Part shown: piece by piece, positions 14,519-22,784 of the stretch | Numbering within the stretch: position 1 is the stretch's first letter | How the letters are laid out: every line of letters begins with the position of its first letter | The notes under the pieces: model-generated | Told to the model about the DNA's origin: nothing | Database searches by the model: none | Seen by the model: the letters and a program-made list of their open reading frames with translations, nothing else | Position numbers and translations under genes: made by a program | IMG/VR virus record: IMGVR_UViG_3300036716_000902 | Location: 1 to 27,860 of that record | DNA from: a virus | Direction: 5' to 3' (one strand) | DNA: 27,860 bases

Positions 14519-15819
14519 GTATAAAAATATACAAAGATGTTGCTGCAAATTCTATATTTATAGAAGATAACAACGGAGCGCAGTTTATTAATAGCTTACA
14601 GGCAACTGTTCCTATCGATAAGGTAACAATAACAGACTTAGCAAGACAAATAGATTTAGTTTCTGATGTTGACCACACTGAGTTTATAGACGAAAACGAT
14701 AGTCCTTACACAGGTACGGCTACTGAGGTGTGTAATCAACTAAATGCAGTGTTCCAAAGCTCGGGAACTCCTACAGGGAACGCTCCATCTATAACAAGTA
14801 ATAACACAATAAATTTAGTTGCAGGTCAAACATTAAACTACACTTTAACTGCTGATTATGGGGTTGCTTACGAATGGGATAATCTACCAACAAGTGTAAC
14901 AACTATAGAGGGTAATGTCAGAAACATCTTAGGAGGCTCCTTACTTACGCAAGGAACTTACACGGTAACTGCAAGAGCAATAAATTATAACGGAATAGAC
15001 GAGCTTTCTATTGACATAATAGTTAGTAATCCGTCTTTTGCAAACACCAAATCTGTTCAATTTAGTCAGAATGAGTTTTTAAATGCAAACGGAGGTATAA
15101 GTCAAAGTATACTAGGAAGAAGCGGGAACGGGTCGGGTGTTTCTGATGCTTGGACTATTTCGTTTTGGTTTAAAGCAGGGTCAAGCAACAACTCAACGCA
15201 AACAATTATGTATTACGGAGGTGGTTCTGTTGCTAATGACAACGGCATACACATCTATTGGAACGGAAACAATGCAACGGCAGGCAGACAACAGCTAGTT
15301 TTTAGATACGGATCTACTAATAACAATTTAACTTTTAAAACTGCAAGTGGTACAATATCAAACAACAACGCTTGGAATCACGTTTTAATTAGTTATGATG
15401 GGGGCACAACAGGGTCTTCAAGCGCAGACATTAGTAATTATTATTCTAGATTTAAAATAAAATTAAATAACGTTTTGCAGACGACAACAAATACTCACTC
15501 TAACTATGGCAACACAACAGCACTAAACGGTTCTGTTATGGTTGTGGGGAGATATGCAACAGGCAGTGATTACATGAGGAATAACTGCAAGATAGATGAG
15601 TTAGCTATTTGGGGGTCTGATGAAAGCGCAAACAGTTCAAGCATCTACAACTCAGGACAGGCAACAGACCTAATGTCTTTGACAAACCAGCCGTCTCATT
15701 GGTGGAGGACAGGAGATAATGACACATACCCTTTTTTAAATGATAGTGGAAGCGTAGGAACAAATGTATTTTTAATGTCAAATATGACGAGCGCAGATAT
15801 TGTAAACGATGTACCTTAA
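14515..15819 (+). CDS. Virion protein with Ig-like and LamG/ConA-like lectin domains
   Basis: A 434-aa protein. Residues 1-90 form a small domain that likely anchors it. Residues 92-171 fit an Ig-like repeat (PSITSNNTINLVAGQTLNYT ... GTYTVTARAIN ... LSIDIIVSN). Residues 178-395 fit a laminin-G/concanavalin A-like sandwich: VQFSQNEFLNAN, AWTISFWFKAG, WNHVLISYDGG, FKIKLNNV and KIDELAIWGSD are its standard strands. The tail includes HWWRTGD. LamG modules in phage virions usually bind polysaccharide, so attachment to the host capsule or surface glycan is plausible. It is coupled to the 754-aa gene by ATGA and followed by a fibre-like gene. Confidence 0.75.
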   Translation: MSIKIYKDVAANSIFIEDNNGAQFINSLQATVPIDKVTITDLARQIDLVSDVDHTEFIDENDSPYTGTATEVCNQLNAVFQSSGTPTGNAPSITSNNTINLVAGQTLNYTLTADYGVAYEWDNLPTSVTTIEGNVRNILGGSLLTQGTYTVTARAINYNGIDELSIDIIVSNPSFANTKSVQFSQNEFLNANGGISQSILGRSGNGSGVSDAWTISFWFKAGSSNNSTQTIMYYGGGSVANDNGIHIYWNGNNATAGRQQLVFRYGSTNNNLTFKTASGTISNNNAWNHVLISYDGGTTGSSSADISNYYSRFKIKLNNVLQTTTNTHSNYGNTTALNGSVMVVGRYATGSDYMRNNCKIDELAIWGSDESANSSSIYNSGQATDLMSLTNQPSHWWRTGDNDTYPFLNDSGSVGTNVFLMSNMTSADIVNDVP

Positions 15820-15828
15820 AAAATAATT

Positions 15829-16740
15829 ATGGCAAACGAAATTAATATACAGTTAGACCCTTTTAATGAAACGGGGTTAATTTTATTAGGTAAAGTTTTT
15901 AATAAAAACGGAACACAACAAGGCACAAGTGTAAGTCTTACAGAAAACGCTCCTGCATTATATTCGGGAGATTTTAGTTTAGCAAGCGTAATAGATGATG
16001 CTTACTTAGTTAGGTTTGAAACAAATTTACCAGATAAACTTTACGGAACAGGTGTTTTGTACGTTAGAAACAACGCAGAGGTGTCACAAGAGAACTTTTT
16101 TAACTCTACTCTTGATGAGGTTGTTACCGATGTAGCGAGTAGAAACGCAAGTAAGGCTGATGTAAGTGGACTATCTACTTTTGACGCAGGAACAGAATCA
16201 GTAATAACAGATACAGAAAGCAGAAATGCAAGTAAGGCAGATATTAGTTCGATTGAAACTAAGACCGAGGCAGATGCAAGACAAGTTATATTGATAAACG
16301 AGCATAACCAAACGCAAACAGACATATCAAACTTAAACGACTTTGACCCTGTAAATGATGATGTTGCAAAAGTTAATTTAGTTGATGTTACCACTACTAA
16401 CTCAGATATGAGGGGAACAGACAACGCTAATACAGTTGTACCAGACAATCTTGGAATAACACAAATACAAACAGACATCTCAAACCTTAACGATGTTAGT
16501 GCTTCTGATGTTTATACAGAATTTACCTCAGGAACCAATGAAAATGCATTTAAGGCTGATGTAAGCGGTTTAAGTACTTTTGACCCTGCTACTGATGTTG
16601 TAACTACGGATAATGCTAGTAGAGAAGCAAGTAAAGCTGATGTTTCAAGCTTAGCGACTAAAGACAATCAAGACATTATAAATGATGGTGTAAAAAAATC
16701 TAGTTTAATTATACCACATACAGATAATTTACCAGATTAA
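15829..16740 (+). CDS. Repeat-rich fibre-like virion protein, 303 aa
   Basis: Residues 1-90 form a compact beta domain (INIQLDPFNETGLILLGKVF ... YLVRFETNLPDKLYGTGVLYV). The rest is built from degenerate repeats: R-N/E-ASKADVS occurs at 105, 132 and 265, with a further KADVS copy at 242. VSGLSTFD occurs at 112 and 245, and TQTDISNLND-like units at 162 and 214. TNSDMRGTDNANTVVPDNLG (190-209) matches a repeat unit I recall from marine phage fibres. Such repeats form trimeric shafts. It would be an extended fibre, perhaps carrying the neighbouring lectin-like proteins. The repeats are also visible in the DNA, so copy number could vary by recombination. Confidence 0.65.
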   Translation: MANEINIQLDPFNETGLILLGKVFNKNGTQQGTSVSLTENAPALYSGDFSLASVIDDAYLVRFETNLPDKLYGTGVLYVRNNAEVSQENFFNSTLDEVVTDVASRNASKADVSGLSTFDAGTESVITDTESRNASKADISSIETKTEADARQVILINEHNQTQTDISNLNDFDPVNDDVAKVNLVDVTTTNSDMRGTDNANTVVPDNLGITQIQTDISNLNDVSASDVYTEFTSGTNENAFKADVSGLSTFDPATDVVTTDNASREASKADVSSLATKDNQDIINDGVKKSSLIIPHTDNLPD

Positions 16741-16742
16741 AT

Positions 16743-17183
16743 ATGAAGTTAACAGCGAAAATATCGGGTACGAACGCTCTATTAAAGAAGTTTGATAAGT
16801 TTGGGAAAGCTGGTGAGAAAGAGGTAGAGTCTCTTACCCGATTAGCTGCTAACGAGATAGAGGCAGAGGCTAAAAGGTTAGCACCTGTTGATTTAGGAGG
16901 GTTGAGGCTATCCATAACCAGAGAAGAAGTCTCTAAATTAGTGCAAACGGTTGTTGCGTATGCTCCATATTCTGCTTTTATGGAGTTTGGAACAGGTGGA
17001 TTAGTTTCTATACCTAGAGGATGGGAGGCAATGGCTGCTCAATTTAGAGGTAAAGGAATAAAGAAAATAAACTTAACACCAAAACCTTTTTTGTACCCAG
17101 CATTTAAGAAAGGTGGTAAGATGTATAGAAAAGACCTTAAAAAGTCGTTAGAAATATTAATAGATAAATTTAATAAACAATGA
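16743..17183 (+). CDS. HK97 gp10-like tail completion protein
   Basis: A 146-aa protein of the HK97-gp10_like family. The N-terminal strand-helix (LTAKISGTNALLKKFDKFG) leads to the long helix LTRLAANEIEAEAKRLAPVD with the family's characteristic LAPVDLGGLRLSI segment (64-76), then AYAPYSAFMEFGTGG (80-94) and a C-terminal PKPFLYPAFKK. It takes part in joining the finished head to the tail tube. It starts 2 nt after the fibre-like gene and overlaps the next gene by ATGA. Confidence 0.88.
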   Translation: MKLTAKISGTNALLKKFDKFGKAGEKEVESLTRLAANEIEAEAKRLAPVDLGGLRLSITREEVSKLVQTVVAYAPYSAFMEFGTGGLVSIPRGWEAMAAQFRGKGIKKINLTPKPFLYPAFKKGGKMYRKDLKKSLEILIDKFNKQ

Positions 17184-17614
17184 TTAAATCGTTACCAAAT
17201 AAATGGGTTAAGAAAGCCGTATATGATGTGATTAATAATATAGTTGTAGAAGGCAAGACAATTAGATGCTATGATACAAACGTAACAGGAAATACTAAGC
17301 CTAATTACTATACTTTATTAACTACTCAATCTAATGATGTAGAAAAGGCTAATAAGTGTGAGTACTTTTGGGATTCTGATGTTTTGATAGATATAGTTAC
17401 TATTTACCCTAAAAGCGGGAACACAGGAAGTACTTTATTTGTTAGTAATATTACTGATGAGGTAAGACGGTTAACAAATAGCTTAGTGTTAAATGCTTCT
17501 AGTGGTTTAGAGATTATAAACCAAACACAATCTTTTGCTAATTCTCGTTCTTTAGATACAGATAATGAAATAGTTTTTATAAACTCGCTTAGAATTTCTA
17601 TGCGGATAAAATAA
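17180..17614 (+). CDS. Tail terminator / DUF3168-like protein (candidate)
   Basis: A 144-aa protein with the alpha-beta pattern of tail terminators: an N-terminal helix with basic residues (LPNKWVKKAVYDVINNIVVEG), a central beta region (TLLTTQSND, EYFWDSDVLIDIVTIYPKSG) and a helix (VSNITDEVRRLTNSL). A final strand follows (EIVFINSLRISMRIK). Gene position between the gp10-like protein and the tail tube is exactly where the tail terminator is found in this type of phage. It would cap the tube and stop its growth. Sequence similarity is weak, so the call rests mainly on order and secondary structure. Confidence 0.65.
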   Translation: MIKSLPNKWVKKAVYDVINNIVVEGKTIRCYDTNVTGNTKPNYYTLLTTQSNDVEKANKCEYFWDSDVLIDIVTIYPKSGNTGSTLFVSNITDEVRRLTNSLVLNASSGLEIINQTQSFANSRSLDTDNEIVFINSLRISMRIK

Positions 17615-17622
17615 ACAAAAAA

Positions 17623-17634
17623 ATCGTATATTGC
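17623..17634 (+). promoter_or_regulatory. Promoter-like motif upstream of the tail tube gene
   Basis: ATCGTATATTGC, preceded by AACAAAAAA and followed by AAATAATTAATTAATT, is the closest relative of the motif at 8146 (both share TCGTATATTGCAAATAATTA). It begins 9 nt after the stop of the preceding gene and lies 30 nt before the tube ATG, in a 50-nt non-coding gap. A promoter for the most abundant tail protein would make sense. Confidence 0.45.
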
Positions 17635-17664
17635 AAATAATTAATTAATTAAATAAAAAATATT

Positions 17665-18108
17665 ATGTCAACATTTATTAAAGGAGAGGGTTTGATACTT
17701 TACGTATGGGATTCTAGTATTTATAGACCTATCGCCTGCCTAACTTCTAATAGTTTATCGCAGACAAAAAACATCATTGAATCTCAGACTAAATGTGATC
17801 CTAGTGTAATCATTAAAGATAGTGGTTCTACTACTTACGAAATATCTTTCGAGGGTCAATATATTGACACTACATCTGTTGGTGCTGAGGTTACAAAGGC
17901 TTCACACGATTACTTATTAAGTATTTTCACAGATACAGATAAAAAGACGTGGAAGATGGACACGGGGTTAGCTGATAATGTAGCTTATTATGGTGAGGGA
18001 ATCTTTAGTGATTTGTCTTTAGATGCTGCTGCTGGTGATGAGCTAGCTACTTTTAGCGGTACTATCGCAGGAAGCGGGGTAGTTTCAACTACAGATCCTA
18101 ACGAATAA
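17665..18108 (+). CDS. Major tail tube protein, TP901-1 type
   Basis: A 147-aa protein with the TP901-1-like tube pattern: FIKGEGLILYV at the start, a PIACLTSNSLSQTKN strand-turn (22-36), TYEISFEGQYID around 67-78, then a C-terminal sandwich DLSLDAAAGDELATFSGTIA and a SGVV end. It would polymerise in hexameric rings around the tape measure to form the flexible tail. The protein at 22785 is a paralogue (shared P-[IV]-[AG]-CLT-x-NS and the C-terminal FSG-x-I-x-G). Preceded by its own promoter-like motif. Confidence 0.85.
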   Translation: MSTFIKGEGLILYVWDSSIYRPIACLTSNSLSQTKNIIESQTKCDPSVIIKDSGSTTYEISFEGQYIDTTSVGAEVTKASHDYLLSIFTDTDKKTWKMDTGLADNVAYYGEGIFSDLSLDAAAGDELATFSGTIAGSGVVSTTDPNE

Positions 18109-18120
18109 AAATTATAAAAC

Positions 18121-18492
18121 ATGAAAATAGATTTAAAATTAGACAAAAAAGACTTAACATTTTCGTTAGGTCTTGGGTTTTTAGGGGAGTTATTAGAAGA
18201 TTTAGATTGTGGTATTGAGGAATTAATGGAGGGGATACAAAAAAACCCTTTCAAGTACATTCCTAAACTAATGTTTCACTCTTATAAATACAACCAAGTT
18301 AGAAACGGACTAGAGAGTGAGTATAATTTATACACGTTTACTGACTTAATAGATAATGATGGTGGTGTTATTTCTGGAAACGTTAGCAAGTTCTTAGAAT
18401 CGTTTACTAGAAGCATGACTAAAGACGTACCTAAAGAACCTAATAAAATCCCTCAAAAGGGAAAGCAGAAAGCGGTCAGCCTAAAAAAATAG
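18121..18492 (+). CDS. Tail assembly chaperone, gpG-like
   Basis: A 123-aa, mainly helical protein (LTFSLGLGFLGELLEDLD, ELMEGIQKNPFKYIPKLMFHS, VSKFLESFTRSMT) with a basic Lys/Pro tail. It lies between tube and tape measure genes, where gpG-type chaperones occur. Its last sense codons, CTA AAA AAA before TAG, include a seven-A slippery run. Ribosomes that slip back one base continue into the overlapping frame to make a gpGT-type fusion. gpG binds the tape measure and keeps it soluble; gpGT also recruits the tube protein. Function assigned by position and frameshift architecture. Confidence 0.82.
   Translation: MKIDLKLDKKDLTFSLGLGFLGELLEDLDCGIEELMEGIQKNPFKYIPKLMFHSYKYNQVRNGLESEYNLYTFTDLIDNDGGVISGNVSKFLESFTRSMTKDVPKEPNKIPQKGKQKAVSLKK
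18483..18490 (+). promoter_or_regulatory. Programmed -1 frameshift site in the tail chaperone genes
   Basis: The run A AAA AAA (18483-18489) in the zero frame CTA-AAA-AAA-TAG fits the X-XXY-YYZ slippery rule, with the zero-frame stop directly after it. Slipping back one base gives ATA-GAT-TGG and an open frame to 18803. The +1 frame closes within a few codons (AGA TTG GGG AGC TGA). No strong downstream stem is obvious by eye. Known mechanism for gpG/gpGT in lambda-like and many other long-tailed phages. Confidence 0.8.
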
Positions 18493-18803
18493 ATTGGGGA
18501 GCTGATGTAATTTCTTTTGCACTTGGAGAGTTAAATTGTCCGTCCTTGTCTTATGTTTACAACATGACTTGGGCGGAATTTTGTATAAGGCAACACGCTT
18601 ATAGAAGGATGGACAAGGACCAATGGATGAAAGTAAGAGAAATTGCATATTCGGCTTTGGTTGGATCGCATTTAGACCCTAAGAAATTACCTAAAACAAA
18701 AAACGATTTTATAAAACTAGACGAAAAACAAGAAAAAGTTACTGATTTAATGAAAGAAGCGATTAATAATGCTAGAAATGCATTTTTTAAAAACAGTAAA
18801 TAA
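18489..18803 (+). CDS. Tail assembly chaperone T extension, made by -1 frameshift (gpGT)
   Basis: A 104-aa frame with no ATG near its beginning, read as IDWGADVISFALGELNC onward after the slip. It contains the conserved chaperone segment MTWAEFCIRQHAYRRMDKDQW and ends in a Lys-rich helix. Fused to the upstream 123 residues it would give a 227-aa gpGT-like protein. Automated callers would start it at a TTG (18546), missing 19 residues and the fusion. Its TAA overlaps the tape measure ATG (TAATG). An independently initiated T protein is possible but unlikely. Confidence 0.8.
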   Translation: MDWGADVISFALGELNCPSLSYVYNMTWAEFCIRQHAYRRMDKDQWMKVREIAYSALVGSHLDPKKLPKTKNDFIKLDEKQEKVTDLMKEAINNARNAFFKNSK

Positions 18804-20914
18804 TGACAAACGAGGATTTACAGATACAGATAGGGGCTAATATAGACAACCTAATTAAAGAGCTAAACAAGTCTAAAAATGAGCTAAGTAAGTTCAATAA
18901 TGACGTAGATAAGTTCGCTGAAAAGCTAAAAAGGTCTGGAGAAAAGATTAAAAATGTAGGTGCTTCTATGGCTAAGTACATTACATTGCCGTTAGTAGGT
19001 CTAGGTGCTTTAGCTGTTAAAACGGCTGGGGATTTTGAAAAATTGCAAACATCATTAAATACTGCTTTTCAGGGTAATGAAAAAGCGGCTAAATCCGCAT
19101 TTGACCAAATTACTAAATTTGCTGCCGAGACTCCTTTTCAAGTCGAACAAGTTGCTAGTGCTTTTATTAAACTTAAAAACATGGGTCTTGATCCGAGTCA
19201 AGCGGCTTTAAAATCTTATGGTAATACAGCTAGTGCAATGGGTAAGAGTTTAGACCAAATGGTTGAGGCGGTTGCTGATGCTGCTACGGGAGAATTTGAG
19301 CGTTTAAAAGAGTTTGGTATTAGAGCTAGTAGACAAGGAGACAAAGTTTCTTTTACATTTAAAGGTGTTACTAAGACTGTAGCTATGGAATCCGCAGCTA
19401 TAGAGGGTTACTTACAAAAAATAGGTAATGTAGATTTTGCGGGGGGTATGGAAGCTCAAAGCAAAACTTTCTTCGGGAGACTATCAACGTTAAAGGACAA
19501 TGTTTCTTTATTAATGAAAGATTTCGGGGATATTATATTTAAATATATTAACCCCATTATAGATTCTTTTTCTAGTATGATTAAGAAGTTCAGAGAATTA
19601 AGTCCAGCCACTAAACAAATAATAGTTTTGGTCGCTGCTTTTTCAGCTGCTTTAGGTCCTTTGCTTATAGCTCTAGGTGTGTTTACTACAACTATACTTC
19701 CTGCTATGTTGGCGGGTCTTAGTGTTTTAATATCTCCTATAACTCTTGTAATAGGTGCTTTGGTTGCTTTAGGTGTTGCTGTTTACAAGAACTTTGATGC
19801 TGTTGTTGAATCCGCCGCAAGTGTTTACAATTCATTTGTTGATATATATAATCAAAGTATGATTTTAAGAGGTGCTATATCTACTATTGCATTGGCTTTT
19901 AAACTTGTTTGGATCGCTGGTAAACTAGCATTTAAAAACTTATGGGATATCATAAAAGTATTTGGTAAGAATGTAAAAGAATTATTTGGCGGATTAGGAA
20001 ACCTTATAAAAGGAGCTTTAACATTTGATTTAGATGAATTTAAGAAAGGCTTAAAAAGGGTTGCTACATCTGTTTCTAGCGGATTTGGAGAGATTAAAGA
20101 AGAGTTAACAAAGAACGCAAAAGAGGCAGGAGATGAGACGGCTGATGCCTTTGGTACTGCTTTAAATGAAACAATAGGCGGTACTTTAGAGAAAACTACG
20201 CCAGAAAAAATAAAACAAAGCCTTTCTGATATGTCTGATAGTGTAGTTGGTTACGCTAAAGAGATTGGTACTAAAATATCTAATGCTTTAGGGCTAGGAG
20301 TGTCTGGAGGGGAAGAAGAAGGAGCTGAAGGAGCTGAAGGAAGTGGTGTAGTGTCTGCGGTAAAGACACAAAGCGAGGGGGTTGTTAATGAATTAAACAA
20401 TCTAAATGAACAAGCAGAAAATATAATAAATAACGGAATATCTAACACTTTTGGAGGTCTTGTAGATGCTATTGGAGGTGCTTTAGCTTCTGGCGGTAAT
20501 GTGTTAAAGGCTAGTGGATCTGTTTTATTAGGTTCTTTGGGTAGTATATTAAGTCAATTAGGGCAGATGGCTATAGGTATAGGTATAGGTATAAAAGCTA
20601 TAAAAGCATCTTTATTAACATTAAATCCCTTAGCCGCTATTGGTGCAGGTGCTGCTTTATTGGCGTTAGGCTCTGCTTTCTCGGCAGGTGCTAAAAAACT
20701 AGGGTCCACTGGTGCTAGTAGTTCTGGTTCTTTTTCATCTAACATAGGCTCTAGTACTAGCACAGGCTCTAGCACTAATTTTGGTAACTCTGGAAGCTCT
20801 AGCAATAGCTTACAAAATGTAGTATTTGAGATTCAAGGCACTAAGTTAGTAGGTGTATTGAGTAATACACTTAATAGAAATAGAAGTTTAAACGGTACAT
20901 TAAGCATAAATTAA
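18803..20914 (+). CDS. Tape measure protein
   Basis: A 703-aa protein. It opens with a coiled-coil segment (12-50) and then the typical tape-measure helical core (residues 50-240: GDFEKLQTSLNTAF, FAAETPFQVEQVASAFIKLK, AVADAATGEFERLKEFGI). A long hydrophobic stretch at 272-328 follows, then amphipathic helices, a Glu/Gly linker (about 495-508), a second hydrophobic Gly/Ala/Ile region (about 586-632) and a Ser/Gly-rich tail before a final SH3-like segment. It sets tail length by spanning the tube lumen; at the usual 0.15 nm per residue the tail would be about 100 nm. The hydrophobic regions may insert in the host membrane at DNA entry. No muralytic domain was seen. Confidence 0.92.
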   Translation: MTNEDLQIQIGANIDNLIKELNKSKNELSKFNNDVDKFAEKLKRSGEKIKNVGASMAKYITLPLVGLGALAVKTAGDFEKLQTSLNTAFQGNEKAAKSAFDQITKFAAETPFQVEQVASAFIKLKNMGLDPSQAALKSYGNTASAMGKSLDQMVEAVADAATGEFERLKEFGIRASRQGDKVSFTFKGVTKTVAMESAAIEGYLQKIGNVDFAGGMEAQSKTFFGRLSTLKDNVSLLMKDFGDIIFKYINPIIDSFSSMIKKFRELSPATKQIIVLVAAFSAALGPLLIALGVFTTTILPAMLAGLSVLISPITLVIGALVALGVAVYKNFDAVVESAASVYNSFVDIYNQSMILRGAISTIALAFKLVWIAGKLAFKNLWDIIKVFGKNVKELFGGLGNLIKGALTFDLDEFKKGLKRVATSVSSGFGEIKEELTKNAKEAGDETADAFGTALNETIGGTLEKTTPEKIKQSLSDMSDSVVGYAKEIGTKISNALGLGVSGGEEEGAEGAEGSGVVSAVKTQSEGVVNELNNLNEQAENIINNGISNTFGGLVDAIGGALASGGNVLKASGSVLLGSLGSILSQLGQMAIGIGIGIKAIKASLLTLNPLAAIGAGAALLALGSAFSAGAKKLGSTGASSSGSFSSNIGSSTSTGSSTNFGNSGSSSNSLQNVVFEIQGTKLVGVLSNTLNRNRSLNGTLSIN

Positions 20915-20915
20915 T

Positions 20916-22760
20916 ATGGCGGTAAAATATACAGTTGAGTATTTAGATGTAGTAAACATAAAGCATTTATTTAATCTTTATGATGACAATTACACAGATG
21001 ATCCGATTGAGGTTAACGGTGCTATTACTATGGACTACGGACAAGTAGATGAAAACCTAGAATCTATCAGAGGGCAAGGTTTACGTGTTAGTTTAGATGC
21101 CGATGCTAGTTTAACCTATGAAGAGTTATTTCAAGGACAAGAAAAAACATTTAGAGTTGAATACTTTAGAGATTCTGTTTTATTATTTCAAGGTTGGTTA
21201 AATCCAGAGGGGTTTTATGAGGACTATGTTAATGATAAATGGGAGGTTTCTTTTGATTGCATTGATGGTCTAGGTTATTTAAAGAATCTAGCTTTTGTTA
21301 ACAGTAATGGTACAAACATAACAGGTATAAAAACACAGTTAGAGATATTATCTTTAGCGTTGCAAAGAACAGGAATAAATGTAGATATAAACGTAGCTAT
21401 AAATATATTTTACACAGGTTTAGCGGATACAGAATCTATATTAGCTAATGTAAATGCAAACACTAAAAGATACATTAAAGACGATGAGGTTACAGTAATG
21501 AACTGTGAAGAGGTTATACGTGATGTATTAGAGCCTTACGGTGCGGTTTTAACGTCTTATAACGGGCAATGGGTAGTATACAAGCCTAATGAATTATTTA
21601 ACGATACAGAGGCGGTATTTTTTAGATATGATTATTTAGGTGCACCACTTAGTCCAACAACCGTAACTTATGATTTTGGGTTAAATATTGGTAGTGATTT
21701 AGATGGTTTTGATAGTCATTACTGTAACGCTAACCAAGGTTTCACTAATAAGCCTAGTTTTGGAGCTTATAGGATAAATTATAAGTATGGGTTGTTAAAA
21801 TCTCTGATAGGAAACGAGAGGCTTTATACTGCGGATGGGTCTAATTATGACGATTATACTATATACGATTTTACAAATTTTGTTCCTGCTAGTCCAGATA
21901 GTTACGGAATGACATTTACAAGAGCAGCTAGTGCTGTTGTAAGTTTTGAGACTGATAGTGTAACATTTCCAATAAACACAAAAGTAAAAGTTGATTTAAG
22001 TGCTGTAAGTGATTACAATGATAATACTTTAGGGGATATGGTTTGCTATCTTATAATAGATGATGGTGTTGATTATTACGTATGGGATAGGTTTAATAAT
22101 GAGTGGTCTTTAAATGCTTACCCTACTATTATATCTTCTTTTAATTTTACATTTTATTCTGACGGTCAAGAATACACTACAAACACAGTAGTGCCAGAGA
22201 CACCTATAGCGGGTGAACTTAGGTTAGAGTTTGGCAGGGTTAGGGGGTCTTATCCAGCAACAGTAACAGGTGTGTCTATATCTACAGGTAACGATAATGA
22301 TTTAGATGTAAAAGGTGAAATATTTACATTCGAGAGAGAGAACAAACCAAGTGCAAGAATAGAAAAAACAAGAGAGGTTTTTACAGGTGATTCAGATTTA
22401 GATATTTACGAGGGTACTTTGTATAAAGCAGATGGAACAACACCGACTGAAACATGGTATAGAAAAGGAGTTACAGAATCTGTGCCTATTCTTGAAATGA
22501 TGGGGAGTGAGACAATGAGAATGAACGCAAATACAATGCGTATATTTAGTGGTGATATATTTGGGTATTTTAATTATTTAAGTATTGTTGATTTAGACCA
22601 ACAATCAGGAAAATACGCTGTAACTAAATACTCTTATGACACATATAGAAATATAATAAGTATAGAGTTAAAGCAAATGTTTGGAGATGAGTTAACAGAT
22701 TTAGATGTATTTCGTACTTTAGATTACGGTAATGTGGTAGAACCAACTATTAGAGGATAA
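20916..22760 (+). CDS. Baseplate/tail-tip hub protein, Bacteroidota-phage type, 614 aa
   Basis: A 614-aa protein directly after the tape measure. The first 130 residues show a pattern I recall from tail-tip proteins of Bacteroidota phages: a YTVEYLDVVNIKHLFNLYDD start, GAITMDYGQVDENLESIRGQ, then a FRVEYFRDSVLLFQGWLNPE strand pair, and KWEVSFDCIDGLGYLKNLAFV. Residues 180-240 include a TVMNCEEVIRDVLEPYG helix and a WVVYKPNEL strand, like the hub domain of Dit/Tal proteins. The C-terminal half is beta-rich, with a MRMNANTMRIFSGDIFGY segment close to the end. It would close the tube and hold the fibres. Position is strong evidence; exact equivalence to Dit or Tal is not resolved. Confidence 0.7.
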   Translation: MAVKYTVEYLDVVNIKHLFNLYDDNYTDDPIEVNGAITMDYGQVDENLESIRGQGLRVSLDADASLTYEELFQGQEKTFRVEYFRDSVLLFQGWLNPEGFYEDYVNDKWEVSFDCIDGLGYLKNLAFVNSNGTNITGIKTQLEILSLALQRTGINVDINVAINIFYTGLADTESILANVNANTKRYIKDDEVTVMNCEEVIRDVLEPYGAVLTSYNGQWVVYKPNELFNDTEAVFFRYDYLGAPLSPTTVTYDFGLNIGSDLDGFDSHYCNANQGFTNKPSFGAYRINYKYGLLKSLIGNERLYTADGSNYDDYTIYDFTNFVPASPDSYGMTFTRAASAVVSFETDSVTFPINTKVKVDLSAVSDYNDNTLGDMVCYLIIDDGVDYYVWDRFNNEWSLNAYPTIISSFNFTFYSDGQEYTTNTVVPETPIAGELRLEFGRVRGSYPATVTGVSISTGNDNDLDVKGEIFTFERENKPSARIEKTREVFTGDSDLDIYEGTLYKADGTTPTETWYRKGVTESVPILEMMGSETMRMNANTMRIFSGDIFGYFNYLSIVDLDQQSGKYAVTKYSYDTYRNIISIELKQMFGDELTDLDVFRTLDYGNVVEPTIRG

Positions 22761-22768
22761 ATTTAATT

Positions 22769-22781
22769 TTCGTATTTTTAC
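22769..22781 (+). promoter_or_regulatory. Promoter-like motif immediately before the second tube-like gene
   Basis: TTCGTATTTTTAC, the same 13-mer as at 5891, ends only 3 nt before the ATG at 22785. If its TATTTTTA is a -7 box, transcription would begin at or next to the start codon and give a leaderless mRNA. Otherwise the motif serves another purpose here. Confidence 0.35.
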
Positions 22782-22784
22782 AAT

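Noticed and set aside
16041-16478. 145-codon leftward frame inside the repeat-rich fibre gene
   Set aside because: It mirrors the repeats of the real gene, has a Ser/Val/Leu composition typical of an antisense shadow, and has no promoter or spacing support.
18546-18803. Independent T gene starting at TTG
   Set aside because: The frame is open further upstream to the slippery run at 18489, and frameshift fusion explains it better than a TTG start without a ribosome site.
20570-20596. Short tandem repeat GGTATA-type in the tape measure gene
   Set aside because: It codes an IGIGIGI membrane-like stretch; only a few units, probably a consequence of the protein sequence and not a separate element.
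20554-20805. Leftward Pro/Glu/Leu-rich frame with repeats inside the tape measure gene
   Set aside because: Its repeats come from the Ser/Gly and Gly/Ile repeats of the tape measure read backwards.
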